Positions 8,379 through 16,467 are shown, numbered from the stretch's first letter. The stretch: DNA of 33,442 bases from DATKQJ01 sp035534295 (GCA_035534295.1 DATLSE010000018.1:1-33442); one strand, 5' to 3'. Translations and numbers: made by a program. Notes: generated by a model not told the origin, from the letters alone.

Positions 8379-8981
8379 ATGAATCAGCTGCTGATCCATC
8401 TCGTAGACGCGTATGGCCTGGGCGCGGTTCTTCTGTTGATGGCGGCCGAGAGTTGCGGCCTGCCCTTCCCGAGCGAGGTGATCATGCCGGTGGCGGGCAT
8501 CCTGGCCGCCACCGGACATCTGAACCTGGTCTTGGTGATCGGAGCTGGCACCGTCGGTAACCTGGCCGGCTCGCTGCTCGCCTACGCCCTGGCCCAGCGC
8601 TGGGGTGAGCCCCTGCTGCTCGGACCCGGACGGGTGGTCGGCATTCGCGCCCGCCATCTGGAGATGGCGGACGGGTGGTTTGAGCGCTGGGGGCTCTGGG
8701 CTGTGGGCGTGGGCCGGATCCTGCCCGTGGTCCGGACCTACATATCGTTTCCGGCCGGTTTGGCCCGGATCAATCTGCCCGCCTTTGCCCTCGTCACCGC
8801 CGCCGGCGCATTGCCCTGGTGCGCCGCCCTGACCCTGGTGGGTTACGAGCTGGGGTCCAACTATGAGCGGGTGAGCGCTCCAGTCGGCCGAGTTGCCCTC
8901 GTCGTCGCCCTCGCGCTGGCGGTTGTGATCGTGGTATGGCTCTGGCGCGGCCAGCGCCAGGAGGCGACGACCCGGGCCTGA
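8379..8981 (+). CDS. DedA-family membrane protein (SNARE-associated/VTT domain)
   Basis: The protein is 200 residues with four to five hydrophobic segments. The DedA signatures are present: ESCGLPFPSEVIMPVAGILA near residues 24-43, GNLAGSLLAYALAQRWG, and GRILPVVRTYISFPAGLARI near 115-134. The Glu and the Arg-containing loop are the residues DedA proteins need. Family members reside in the inner membrane and act in envelope homeostasis, several as undecaprenyl-phosphate or phospholipid translocases. It is convergent with the HTH-TPR gene that ends 6 bases downstream on the other strand. The start is ATG 8379, with no strong ribosome site. Confidence 0.9.
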   Translation: MNQLLIHLVDAYGLGAVLLLMAAESCGLPFPSEVIMPVAGILAATGHLNLVLVIGAGTVGNLAGSLLAYALAQRWGEPLLLGPGRVVGIRARHLEMADGWFERWGLWAVGVGRILPVVRTYISFPAGLARINLPAFALVTAAGALPWCAALTLVGYELGSNYERVSAPVGRVALVVALALAVVIVVWLWRGQRQEATTRA

Positions 8982-8987
8982 GGCTTC

Positions 8988-10283
8988 TCAGTCCGGCTGT
9001 TCGCGGCGTGCGGTGGCCAGGGCGCGCTTGGCGTGATCGAGAGCGCCCGCAGTGTCTCCCCACTGCTCGAGCAGGGCCGAATAGGCCGTGTGGCAGCGAA
9101 CCAGAGCTTCGGCGTCTCCCTCCGCGCGGAGCTGGCGGAGGGCCAGCTCGAAGCGTTCGCGCGCCGGTCCCGGCTCGCCTCGGAGCGCGTGAAGGCGGCC
9201 CTGCAGCATTGCGCGTCGGCCCGAGTCCGGGGCGCCCTGGGCCGCGCCCGAGGCCTCGGCCAGTGCTCTCTCGGCCGCTCCCGTGTCGCCGCGCTCGATC
9301 TCGATCTCGGCCAGCGCAAGCAGAATCTGAGCCACCCGGTGTCCGAAGCCGAACGCCTCGGCCTGGCGTGCGGAGTGGCGCAGCCACTCCTCGGCCCCGC
9401 TCCACTCCCCCAGGTGAACCAGCACCTCCCCAAGCCCCTCCTCCATCTCCGACCTGAGCATCGCGTAGCGCTTCAGTCGGCGCAGCGTCAACGCCGCTCT
9501 AAGGTGGTGCTCGGCGCGCTCGCCGTCACCCTGGGCCCCGTGCCACCGGGCCGATTCCTGGTGCCGCTCCGCCATCTGATCCAGGTCCAGGGGCGGGGGT
9601 CCGCCCAGGGCGCCCTGGTAGTGATCGCGGGCCCGGGCCCATTCCTGGGCTCGGACCAGCGACCGTGCGAGTTGGCCCTCGAGTTCGGCCTCCAGCTCTG
9701 GCTGAGGCGGATTCAGCGCTCGCGTTCTGGGAAGTGCCTCCTCTGCCATCCGTACCGCGCGCGGATCGCCCCTGGCGTCGAGCCAGCCGATCAGGGCGAC
9801 CTCGGCCCGCAGCTCCATCTCGGCGTCGCCCTGGCCGGAAAAGGCGTCCCGAGCGTCCTGTAAATGTCCTTCGGCTGCGCTGAGACCGAGCTCTACCTCG
9901 GCCTGGCCCAGGGCCAGATCGAGGCGGGCGCGGACCCAGGCCGAAAGCGCTGAGCTCGCGAGCTCGCCCGCCCTGGCGACCACCGCCGCCGGGCGGCCGG
10001 CGAGCAACTCCAGCTCGAGCTCGTACAGCGATTCGGCGAAGGCCCCCGCTCCGCCCCGACGCGGCACCAGGAAGAAGGAGACGGGACGCCCGGTGCGGCG
10101 GGCGATCAGCTCCAGCGTCGGCTGTGAGGGGCGAGATCGCCCCGATTCGATCAGATGGATCGCTGCCCGGGTCACGACGCCGTCGGCCACCGCGGCCAGG
10201 GACAGCCCCGCCTCAAGTCGCGCCTGACGCACCGAACCCGCCCGCACGTCGACCCCCTTGAGGCGTCCTCGGCGCTTGCCCAC
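8988..10283 (-). CDS. HTH (XRE) - TPR regulator, RRNPP-like architecture (regulator A)
   Basis: The protein is 431 residues. An N-terminal XRE helix-turn-helix covers about residues 14-72 (SVRQARLEAGLSLAAVADG, then AIHLIESGRSRP). The remaining 350 residues are helical TPR-like repeats, with recurring A/L/G patterns such as LARSLVRAQEWARARDHYQ and LGEVLVHLGEWSGAEEWL. This is the layout of RRNPP peptide receptors (PlcR, NprR, Rgg), whose TPR domain binds a short peptide. It starts with GTG 10283 and has a TAGACT -10 six bases upstream, so it should be leaderless. It is paralogous to the regulator at 10586-11962 and divergent from a micro-peptide gene. The target genes and ligand are unknown. 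Confidence 0.85.
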   Translation of the reverse strand: MGKRRGRLKGVDVRAGSVRQARLEAGLSLAAVADGVVTRAAIHLIESGRSRPSQPTLELIARRTGRPVSFFLVPRRGGAGAFAESLYELELELLAGRPAAVVARAGELASSALSAWVRARLDLALGQAEVELGLSAAEGHLQDARDAFSGQGDAEMELRAEVALIGWLDARGDPRAVRMAEEALPRTRALNPPQPELEAELEGQLARSLVRAQEWARARDHYQGALGGPPPLDLDQMAERHQESARWHGAQGDGERAEHHLRAALTLRRLKRYAMLRSEMEEGLGEVLVHLGEWSGAEEWLRHSARQAEAFGFGHRVAQILLALAEIEIERGDTGAAERALAEASGAAQGAPDSGRRAMLQGRLHALRGEPGPARERFELALRQLRAEGDAEALVRCHTAYSALLEQWGDTAGALDHAKRALATARREQPD

Positions 10284-10289
10284 GGGCGC

Positions 10290-10317
10290 AGTCTAGTCGC
10301 CTCCGCACCGGGCGCAA
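10290..10317 (-). promoter_or_regulatory. Leaderless promoter of regulator A
   Basis: On the minus strand TTGCGC (complement of 10312-10317), a 16-base spacer and TAGACT (complement of 10290-10295) precede the GTG start by exactly 6 bases. It is a good match to a sigma-A promoter giving a leaderless mRNA. Confidence 0.55.
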
Positions 10318-10337
10318 GGCCTCCGGTGCACGGATAG

Positions 10338-10367
10338 TTGACGCGCGCGACGGCGGTGGTGTTAACT
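10338..10367 (+). promoter_or_regulatory. Promoter of the secreted micro-peptide gene
   Basis: TTGACG (10338-10343), an 18-base spacer and TTAACT (10362-10367) form the best sigma-A promoter in the region. Transcription would begin near 10374, leaving a leader of about 45 bases that contains a small CCAC/GTGG hairpin (10387-10398). Confidence 0.55.
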
Positions 10368-10418
10368 TCACTGTCAATTACACGCCCCACAAGCGTGGTT
10401 TACTGGAGGGTTTTCCCC

Positions 10419-10514
10419 ATGCGCAAGGTTCTTCTCGCCATCTCGGTCGCCGCCACCGCAGTTATCGTCACCGCCGCTTCCGTGTTGGCCGACGGCGTGG
10501 CCGGTTGCTGCTAG
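10419..10514 (+). CDS. 31-residue signal-peptide-like micro-protein (candidate signalling peptide precursor)
   Basis: ATG 10419 to TAG 10512-10514 encodes 31 residues. The start has a clear ribosome site, GGAGGG at 10405-10410 with 8 bases of spacing, and its own TTGACG/TTAACT promoter. The protein begins MRKVLLAISVAATAV (basic N-end plus hydrophobic core, residues 4-23) and ends SVLADGVAGCC. Two processing sites can be read: signal peptidase I after VLA (residue 24), leaving the heptapeptide DGVAGCC, or a lipobox V27-A28-G29 before C30. It lies between two HTH-TPR regulators, as expected for an RRNPP peptide precursor. It could instead be a simple membrane micro-protein. I recognise no named family. 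Confidence 0.6.
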   Translation: MRKVLLAISVAATAVIVTAASVLADGVAGCC

Positions 10515-10551
10515 GGCACTCAGCCGGCGCGGGATAGCCCCGCCAAAAAAC

Positions 10552-10579
10552 TTGGAATTGACGCCCGGCGGTGTAAACT
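10552..10579 (+). promoter_or_regulatory. Leaderless promoter of regulator B
   Basis: TTGGAA (10552-10557), a 16-base spacer and TAAACT (10574-10579) precede the GTG at 10586 by 6 bases. The spacing is identical to the divergent regulator A promoter. A TTGACGC followed by CGGCGGTG inside this promoter also occurs in the micro-peptide promoter. Confidence 0.55.
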
Positions 10580-10585
10580 GGCCGC

Positions 10586-11962
10586 GTGTCAACCGAAATT
10601 GGGCGGACCGCCGCTGATCGCACGCACCAGCCCCGGCGCGGGTCGCGCCGTGGTCTGGAGGTGAAGCCCGGCGCGATCCTGCAGGCGCGCACCGAGGCCG
10701 GTCTATCCCTGGCCGAGGTCGCGGCCGGCGAGGTCAGCCGCGTCGCCATCCACCGCATCGAGCGTGGCCTCTCCCGGCCCACTCTGCGCACCCTGGAGCT
10801 GATCGCCGCGCGCACGGGCCGGCCCGTGGCGTGGTTTTTGGAGGCTCCGCAGACGATCGCAGCCGCCCCCGAGGAGCTGCTGGAGCTGGAGCGGGCGGTG
10901 ACCGAGGAGCGCTTCGAGCAGGCGGAGGCAATGGGGCGGGCGCTGCTCGCCGTCACCCATGATCGGACCAGCATCGCGCGCATCCAGCTCTTGGTCGGCG
11001 AGGCCCGGGTCTGGCTGGGCCGGGCCGACCAGGCCCTGGACCTGCTGGCCGCCGCGCGGCGCGAATTCGAGCGCGGCGAGGATCCCCTGCGGGAGGTCGC
11101 GGCGATGGATTGGGAGGCGATGGCGCTCTGCCTGCTGCAGCGCCCTGAAGCCTTGGGCTTGGCCCAGCGTGCCCTCGCCGCCTGCCGAGGTCTGGACGTG
11201 GTGCCGGTCCCGTTGGAGGTGCGCATCCTGAGCCACATCGGCTCGGCCCACGTTTTGCGCCGCGAATGGGACGAGGCGGTGCGGATCTATGAGCAGGCGA
11301 TCGAGGCCGCCGGATCGGTCCGCGACTTAAGGCGCCTGGGTCTCATGTACGCCAACCTGGCCATCGCCTACGGCTCCGCCGGTCAACCCGAGCGGGGTAT
11401 CGGATTCGCCCACCGCGCCCTGGCCCTGCACCAGCTCCACCGCGACCGGCTGTCCCTGGCCCGGACCAGGAACAACCTGGCCATGATCCAGCTCCAGCTC
11501 GGACGCCTGCAGGAGGCGGAGGCGAGCGCGCTGCAGGCGCTGGCCGGGTTTGCCGAACTGGGGGTCGACCGCCAGCGCGCACAGTTCTTGCTCACGCTGG
11601 CCGAGATCCAGCTCGCCCAGGGCAAATGGCGCGAATGCGCTGCGCGGCTGGACGAGGTCGAGGCCCTGGCTAGCGAGCTGCAAGAGGATCTCCCCCTGGC
11701 GACCGCCCACGAGCTCCGCGCTCGCCTGATGGAGGCGCGGGACAATTCCGAGGGCAGCGATCGCGAGTATCGGATCGCTCTCGATCTGCTTGAGCGCGCG
11801 GGCTCCAGCGAGCGCTGGGTCGAGTGCGCGGTCAACCACGCTCGTAGCCTGCGGCGCCGCGGCGAGCTCGCCGCAGGCTACGAGCTCTTGGAGCGCGCTC
11901 TGCGCCTGGGGCGGCCCCACCTGGCCGAGCAGTCCTACGGCGTCCGGTATCTGACCGGCTAG
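10586..11962 (+). CDS. HTH (XRE) - TPR regulator, RRNPP-like architecture (regulator B)
   Basis: The protein is 458 residues. An XRE helix-turn-helix lies at about residues 29-84 (ILQARTEAGLSLAEVAAGEV, then HRIERGLSRPT and ARTGRPVAWFL). It is followed by at least six TPR-like helical pairs, for example LGLMYANLAIAYGSAGQPER, LARTRNNLAMIQLQLGRLQE and AQFLLTLAEIQLAQGKWREC. The arrangement and length are close to NprR-type peptide-responsive regulators. It shares the TLELIA-RTGRPV segment with regulator A, so the pair probably arose by duplication. It begins with GTG 10586 on a leaderless promoter. The HD-GYP gene starts 26 bases downstream in the same direction, so signalling output through that gene is possible. 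Confidence 0.87.
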   Translation: MSTEIGRTAADRTHQPRRGSRRGLEVKPGAILQARTEAGLSLAEVAAGEVSRVAIHRIERGLSRPTLRTLELIAARTGRPVAWFLEAPQTIAAAPEELLELERAVTEERFEQAEAMGRALLAVTHDRTSIARIQLLVGEARVWLGRADQALDLLAAARREFERGEDPLREVAAMDWEAMALCLLQRPEALGLAQRALAACRGLDVVPVPLEVRILSHIGSAHVLRREWDEAVRIYEQAIEAAGSVRDLRRLGLMYANLAIAYGSAGQPERGIGFAHRALALHQLHRDRLSLARTRNNLAMIQLQLGRLQEAEASALQALAGFAELGVDRQRAQFLLTLAEIQLAQGKWRECAARLDEVEALASELQEDLPLATAHELRARLMEARDNSEGSDREYRIALDLLERAGSSERWVECAVNHARSLRRRGELAAGYELLERALRLGRPHLAEQSYGVRYLTG

Positions 11963-11988
11963 GCCGGACCTCCAGATTGGGATTGGCG

Positions 11989-13002
11989 ATGCAGATCGGC
12001 ACCGACCTCGACGACTGGGACTGCCCGACGCGGCGTCAACGTGTGCTGGCGGTGGACGACCATGGCGCCTTCCTGCAGCTGATCCGGGTCTTTTTGGGCG
12101 CGGTCGACTGCGCGGTGGAGACCGCCGTCAACGCCCAGGCGGCGCTGGAGATCGTGCGCCGGCGCCCCCCCGACCTGATCGTGGCCGACGTCCACATGCC
12201 CGGTCCCAGCGGATATGAACTGTGCCGCGCGGTCAAGCAGGCGCCCGCCACCTCGCTCATTCCGGTGGTGTTGATCAGCTCTCGAATGGGCGCACCCGAG
12301 ACCATCACCGCGCTCGAGTCGGGCGCCGACGACGTCCTGCCCAAGCCCCTGGTGAGGGCCGAGTTCCTCGCGCGAGTGCGCTCCCTGTTGCGCCTGAAGC
12401 GGATCCAGGATCAACTCGACGACGTTGATCGCGTGATCGATTCACTCGCCCGGGCGGCCGCCGCCAAGGAGGGCCAGAACGCCGGTCATCTGGAGCGGGT
12501 GGGCCTGACCGCCCGTGCCCTGGGCATGCGGGTGGGCGTCACCGAGGCGGATCAGGCGACCTTGCACCGCGGTGGACTGATCCACGACATCGGTCAGATC
12601 GCCGTTCCCGACACCATTCTGATGAGGCCCGGTCGGCTGACCGTGGATGAATGGGAGCTGGTGCGCCGGCACCCGGTGATCGGGGAGGAGATCATCGCCC
12701 CGCTCCGCACCACTGGGGACCTGCGCAGCATCGTCCGAAGCCATCACGAGCGCTGGGATGGAGGCGGGTACCCGGACGGTCTGGCCGAGGAGCAGATTCC
12801 GCTTCTGCCTCGCATCATGGCCGTGGTCGATGCCTACGACTCCATGTGCTCGCCCCGCCCCTGGCGCGCTCCGCTGGAGCCGGCGCAGGCGGCGGCCAAC
12901 CTGCGTCGGGGCTCGGGATCGCAATGGGATCCGGACGTGGTCTCGGTCCTGCTGGAAGACGTGGCCGGCTTCCATTCCCTGCTCGATCCGCTGAGTCTGT
13001 AG
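11989..13002 (+). CDS. Response regulator with HD-GYP output domain (probable c-di-GMP phosphodiesterase)
   Basis: The protein is 337 residues from ATG 11989. The receiver domain covers about residues 18-135, with acidic pocket DD23-24, phospho-acceptor D67 (LIVADVHMPGPSGYEL) and K119 in DDVLPKP. The HD-GYP domain covers about 150-330 and shows the HD pair at H199-D200 (GGLIHDIGQIAVPD), HHERWDGGGYPDG with the GYP triad, and VVDAYDSM. Such proteins hydrolyse cyclic di-GMP when phosphorylated. No histidine kinase is nearby, so the phosphodonor is unknown. It follows the HTH-TPR regulator B by 26 bases and is convergent with the ABC permease, with only 2 bases between the stops. Confidence 0.9.
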   Translation: MQIGTDLDDWDCPTRRQRVLAVDDHGAFLQLIRVFLGAVDCAVETAVNAQAALEIVRRRPPDLIVADVHMPGPSGYELCRAVKQAPATSLIPVVLISSRMGAPETITALESGADDVLPKPLVRAEFLARVRSLLRLKRIQDQLDDVDRVIDSLARAAAAKEGQNAGHLERVGLTARALGMRVGVTEADQATLHRGGLIHDIGQIAVPDTILMRPGRLTVDEWELVRRHPVIGEEIIAPLRTTGDLRSIVRSHHERWDGGGYPDGLAEEQIPLLPRIMAVVDAYDSMCSPRPWRAPLEPAQAAANLRRGSGSQWDPDVVSVLLEDVAGFHSLLDPLSL

Positions 13003-13004
13003 AG

Positions 13005-13853
13005 CTAGAGCTCCCGGCTTCGCAGGCTCAACACAGCGAGGCCGAGAACGAGCACGATCCAGACTCCAGCCCAGGCCAGGAAGGCGGGCGCCGGCGGATC
13101 GGCCACGAGGAAGGGATTGGCCGCTGCCGCCGGCCCCGCACCGTGGGCCAGGGCGAGGACGGAAGCGGGCTCCAGGGCCCAGACCGCGCCGCGCCAGAGT
13201 CCGTCGGTCGGCAGCAGCAGGCGGGACACACCGCCCACGTCGGACAGGGGAGCGTTGTGCAGAGCCAGGCCCACCCCGGCCACGATCCCGCCCACCCAGG
13301 CCATGAAGTAACAGACCAGGGAGATGATGCCGGCCGTCATCCCGGCGAGCCGGGTGGACAGGGCGAGTGAGAGGGTGAGCAGGACCAGGCCCTCGCCCAT
13401 GACAAGCGCCAGGGCCGGCCAGGGGTGCGGAGGCATGTAGCCGGTCGTCAGATCAGCCGCGAGGAGCTCCAGCCAGCCCGCCGCCAGGGCGTAGAGGACG
13501 ACCAGGAAGGCCAGCCCGAACCATTTCCCGAGCAGCCACTGTGCGCGATACAACGGGCGGGCCAGGATGGACAGCGCCAGGCCGCTCTCGATTTCGCCCG
13601 AGATGGAGGGCGCGGCCACCAGGATGGAACTCAGCGCGAGCACCGCGGCAAACACGAAGGTGATCAGAATCAGGATCTGGGAGGTGAGGAGCCTGACCTC
13701 GACCGCGCTCACCGGAAGACCCCGATCTCGGACCGTCCAGAGCCGGCTGTAGCCCCAGCCGGTGAGCACCACTATGGCCAGGGTCAGCAGCACCAGAGCC
13801 AGCAGGAGGCGCCGCCTGGAGGCCTCCCAGATGGTGAGTCGGGCGACGGTCAT
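13005..13853 (-). CDS. ABC-2 type transporter permease
   Basis: The protein is 282 residues from ATG 13853 (MTVARLTIWEASRRRLLLAL). About six hydrophobic segments are visible, with the long first extracytoplasmic loop and the SGEIESGLALSILARPLYRAQWLLGKW segment that marks ABC-2 exporters of the NosY/YhaP kind. GTG 13865 is an alternative start forming a GTGA overlap with the ATPase stop, which would suit translational coupling. It pairs with the ATPase encoded just upstream, and the two together form the transporter half-complexes. The substrate is unknown. The gene ends 2 bases from the convergent HD-GYP gene. Confidence 0.85.
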   Translation of the reverse strand: MTVARLTIWEASRRRLLLALVLLTLAIVVLTGWGYSRLWTVRDRGLPVSAVEVRLLTSQILILITFVFAAVLALSSILVAAPSISGEIESGLALSILARPLYRAQWLLGKWFGLAFLVVLYALAAGWLELLAADLTTGYMPPHPWPALALVMGEGLVLLTLSLALSTRLAGMTAGIISLVCYFMAWVGGIVAGVGLALHNAPLSDVGGVSRLLLPTDGLWRGAVWALEPASVLALAHGAGPAAAANPFLVADPPAPAFLAWAGVWIVLVLGLAVLSLRSREL

Positions 13854-13861
13854 CACCGCTC

Positions 13862-14803
13862 TCACGGCCTGCCCAGGACCTCCATGAACCGTTCTTCCAG
13901 GCTCTGCCGTCGGGGCTCTACGGCGTACACCCGGCCGCCGAGCTCGACCACGCGCTGAACCACGCTCGGCACCTGGTCTGGCTCCAGGTTGCCGATTGTT
14001 ATCCACTCGCCGTCGTCGCGCAGGTCGGCCGCAGCGGCCAGCGACGACCGCTCCGAGGGACCCAGGCCGCTGATACGGAAGCGGCACGAGTGCTGGCCCA
14101 GGAGCTCGTCCAGGGTTCCGGTCGCGATGACCTGGCCCCGATCGACCATGGCGACGCGGTCGCACACCATCTCCACCTCGGTCAGTAGGTGGGAGTTTAG
14201 AAACACGGTGGTGCCGCGCTGGCGAAGGTGGTGGATCAACTCACGAACGTCGTGGCGCCCGATCGGATCGAGCGCGCTGGTGGGCTCGTCCAGGAGTATC
14301 AGCTCGGGTTCTCCGATCAGCGCCACGGCCAGTCCCAGGCGCTGCTGCATGCCCTTGGAGAAGGTGCCCACCCGATCGCGCGTGCGCTCGCTGAGCTTGA
14401 CCGCGCTCAGGGTTCGCCGGATCTCATCCGCCCAGCGCCAGCGCTCCAACCCGGACAGCTCACAATGCAGCGCCAGCAACTCGTCGGCGGCGAGCCAGCT
14501 CTGGTAGCGGAAGAGCTCGGGCAGGTAGCCGACGCGGCGCCTGGAGGCGCTTTGACGGGGAGGTCGACCCAGGATCCAGGCCTCGCCCGAGGTCTGACCG
14601 ACAAGGCCCAACAGGAGCTTGACCGCGGTCGTCTTACCGGCGCCGTTGGGACCCAGGAAGCCGAACACCTCACTGGGCGGCACGGTCATGTCGAGTCCCG
14701 CCAGCGCGGCGTGACCCGAGTACACCTTGGTCAATCCGGTGGTGTGGATGGCCGGCGAGGCGGCGGCGGAGACCTCCGCCGCCCGCCTGACCTGAAGATC
14801 CAA
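13862..14803 (-). CDS. ABC transporter ATP-binding protein
   Basis: The protein is about 313 residues. Walker A is FLGPNGAGKTTAVKLLLGL, the Q-loop region follows, the signature is TFSKGMQQRLGLAVALIG, Walker B is LILLDEPTSALDP, and the switch His is in FLNSHLLTEVEMV. A C-terminal extension of about 90 residues matches CcmA/NatA-type exporters. I take TTG 14803 (LDLQVRRAAEV) as the start because it is the first candidate downstream of the anti-sigma stop; ATG 14884 would overlap that gene by 74 bases. It lies directly after the sigma/anti-sigma pair on the same strand, so the exporter may belong to that regulon. The cargo is unknown. Confidence 0.88.
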   Translation of the reverse strand: MDLQVRRAAEVSAAASPAIHTTGLTKVYSGHAALAGLDMTVPPSEVFGFLGPNGAGKTTAVKLLLGLVGQTSGEAWILGRPPRQSASRRRVGYLPELFRYQSWLAADELLALHCELSGLERWRWADEIRRTLSAVKLSERTRDRVGTFSKGMQQRLGLAVALIGEPELILLDEPTSALDPIGRHDVRELIHHLRQRGTTVFLNSHLLTEVEMVCDRVAMVDRGQVIATGTLDELLGQHSCRFRISGLGPSERSSLAAAADLRDDGEWITIGNLEPDQVPSVVQRVVELGGRVYAVEPRRQSLEERFMEVLGRP

Positions 14804-14810
14804 GGGCGGC

Positions 14811-15932
14811 TTATCCGAGCGAGTTGGCGACGGCGATGGCGTCGTTCTGCGAGACCGTGCCCGCGACCACGTGAACCACGCCATTCGTGATCCATATCAC
14901 CCCGCTGCCCAGACCGGTGTTGTCACCGACGGCGGTGCCGCTGACGCCGTGGATTGAGACCGATTGGGCCGAAGCCATGTCGGCCGGAATGGGGATGGGC
15001 AGGTTGCCGGTCGGTACGTCCAGGGAAAGGATCAGCTGTTTGAGCTGGGGCGTAAGTCCAGGCTGGGAGAGCAGGACCTGCTTCAGCTGGCTGACGCTCA
15101 CCCCGCTCGAGGAGACGACCGGCGCGCGGGTCTCAGCCACGGCCAGGAAGGTCCCTGCGGTGAGCTTGCTCGGCGCCGGGGACGGGCTTCCCGCCGAGCC
15201 CAAGAATTGACTCACGTCGCCGTACACGGCGGCCTCGGCCGGTCCCACGACCACCTTGAGGGTTGATCCGTCGAGTCCGGGCGCGAAGCTGGGGGCGCTG
15301 CGACCTGCGGCTCGGGCGGCGGCCGCGGCCTTGGCCGAGCTGAAGGTGAACGTGGCCGAGGCCTGGGCCATGGTGGTGTACGCGGCCGCCTTGCCGACCA
15401 GGCTCGAGGGGAGGTAGCCCGGGTTGATGAGGCCCAGGTGCGAGGTGACGGAGGCCGCCAGGGCGGTATCGGCAGGCACCAGTTGGGGCTGGCCGCTCCA
15501 TTTCACGGTGCCGTAGCTGGACAGGGAATCGAGACCGCGCAGGCTTCCGGGTTGCAGGGTGACCGGCGTCACCGTCTGCGGCGTGAAGACGCTGGTCAGG
15601 GTCTGAGCCAGGGGCGTGAACGCGAGCACGCCCACCAGGGCGGCAGCCAGGGCGGCGGCCACCAGGGGAACTCGGAGGCGGGGTCGTCGGGATCGGCGAG
15701 CGCGGGTCGGAAGCGAGATCAGAGTGCTCCGAAGCCGGACCAGCGCAGCCTGCGGATCAACCGTCGCGCCCGGAACCGCGAGTAGCTCCTGGGCCCAGCG
15801 AGCATCCTGGCCGAACTCTTGCAGTCGTTCCTGGCACTGCGAACACAGGTTGAAGTGATCCCTCCGCTCCCCGTCGAGGGAGAGCGGTTCGTCGTACATA
15901 CGCCGCAGCGCGCCGTCGTCAAGGTGTCGCAT
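14811..15932 (-). CDS. ZAS-type anti-sigma factor with one membrane span
   Basis: The protein is 373 residues from ATG 15932, overlapping the sigma gene by 14 bases. The cytoplasmic N-terminus has the zinc anti-sigma motif H26-x3-C30-x2-C33 (HFNLCSQC). One membrane segment lies at about residues 84-105 (PLVAAALAAALVGVLAF). The large extracytoplasmic part is rich in Ala, Ser and Val and ends in a segment with GSGVIWITNGVVHVVAG. By family knowledge it should hold the ECF sigma factor encoded just upstream until an envelope signal arrives. The nature of that signal cannot be read from sequence. Confidence 0.83.
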   Translation of the reverse strand: MRHLDDGALRRMYDEPLSLDGERRDHFNLCSQCQERLQEFGQDARWAQELLAVPGATVDPQAALVRLRSTLISLPTRARRSRRPRLRVPLVAAALAAALVGVLAFTPLAQTLTSVFTPQTVTPVTLQPGSLRGLDSLSSYGTVKWSGQPQLVPADTALAASVTSHLGLINPGYLPSSLVGKAAAYTTMAQASATFTFSSAKAAAAARAAGRSAPSFAPGLDGSTLKVVVGPAEAAVYGDVSQFLGSAGSPSPAPSKLTAGTFLAVAETRAPVVSSSGVSVSQLKQVLLSQPGLTPQLKQLILSLDVPTGNLPIPIPADMASAQSVSIHGVSGTAVGDNTGLGSGVIWITNGVVHVVAGTVSQNDAIAVANSLG

Positions 15933-16467
15933 CTGCCATCTCCTTCCGAAGCGCCTGCTCGGCGCGTCGGAGCAAGGTTCCAACTGAGCCCGTCCCAACA
16001 CCGATGGCGGCGCCCACTTCGACGTAGCTCAGCCCGCTGTAGCGCAGGGCCAGAATGGTCGCCGCCCGACGGGGTAGGCGCGCGAGCGCCCGCCTGACCC
16101 GGGCGCGATCCTCCGCCACCTCCACAATCTGGCCCGGATCGGGCGTGAATCGTGGCTCCCGCGCCGACGCGGCAAGTTCTCGATGCTGACGCCTCCGCCG
16201 GCTCCGAATCCGGTTGAGGGCGGAGTGCGCGGCCGCGGTGTGCAACCACGCGGGGGCAAACCCGGACTGGGCCGGATACCTCCGGTGGAAGTCGATGAAG
16301 ACCTCCTGGGCGACATCCTCGGCCTCAGAGCGATCGGCCAGGATGCGCAACGCGATCGCCACCACGCGGCCGTACTGAGCCACAAAGAGGCGGTCGAAGT
16401 CGCTCCCAGCGGGTTCGGACACCGCCGTCTCGAGCAAGTTGGGTTCCAGGTGGAGGCGGGCCTTCAT
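15919..16467 (-). CDS. ECF-family RNA polymerase sigma factor (pair 1)
   Basis: The protein is about 182 residues. Region 2 is seen in DFDRLFVAQYGRVVAIALRI followed by DRSEAEDVAQEVFIDFHRRY. Region 4, with the -35-binding helix-turn-helix, is seen in LARLPRRAATILALRYSGLSYVEVGAAIGVGTGSV. It directs RNA polymerase to its regulon promoters and is presumably inhibited by the overlapping ZAS anti-sigma factor. I chose ATG 16467 because AGGTG sits at a short distance before it; GTG 16473 is the alternative. It is the first gene of a minus-strand run that continues into the anti-sigma factor and perhaps the ABC exporter. Confidence 0.88.
   Translation of the reverse strand: MKARLHLEPNLLETAVSEPAGSDFDRLFVAQYGRVVAIALRILADRSEAEDVAQEVFIDFHRRYPAQSGFAPAWLHTAAAHSALNRIRSRRRRQHRELAASAREPRFTPDPGQIVEVAEDRARVRRALARLPRRAATILALRYSGLSYVEVGAAIGVGTGSVGTLLRRAEQALRKEMADATP

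Noticed and set aside
10526..10550. Possible hairpin after the micro-peptide gene (GGCGCGGG with CCCCGCC) followed by AAAAAA
   Set aside because: The arms pair only with a bulge, and the run is A on the coding strand, so it is not a plus-strand intrinsic terminator.
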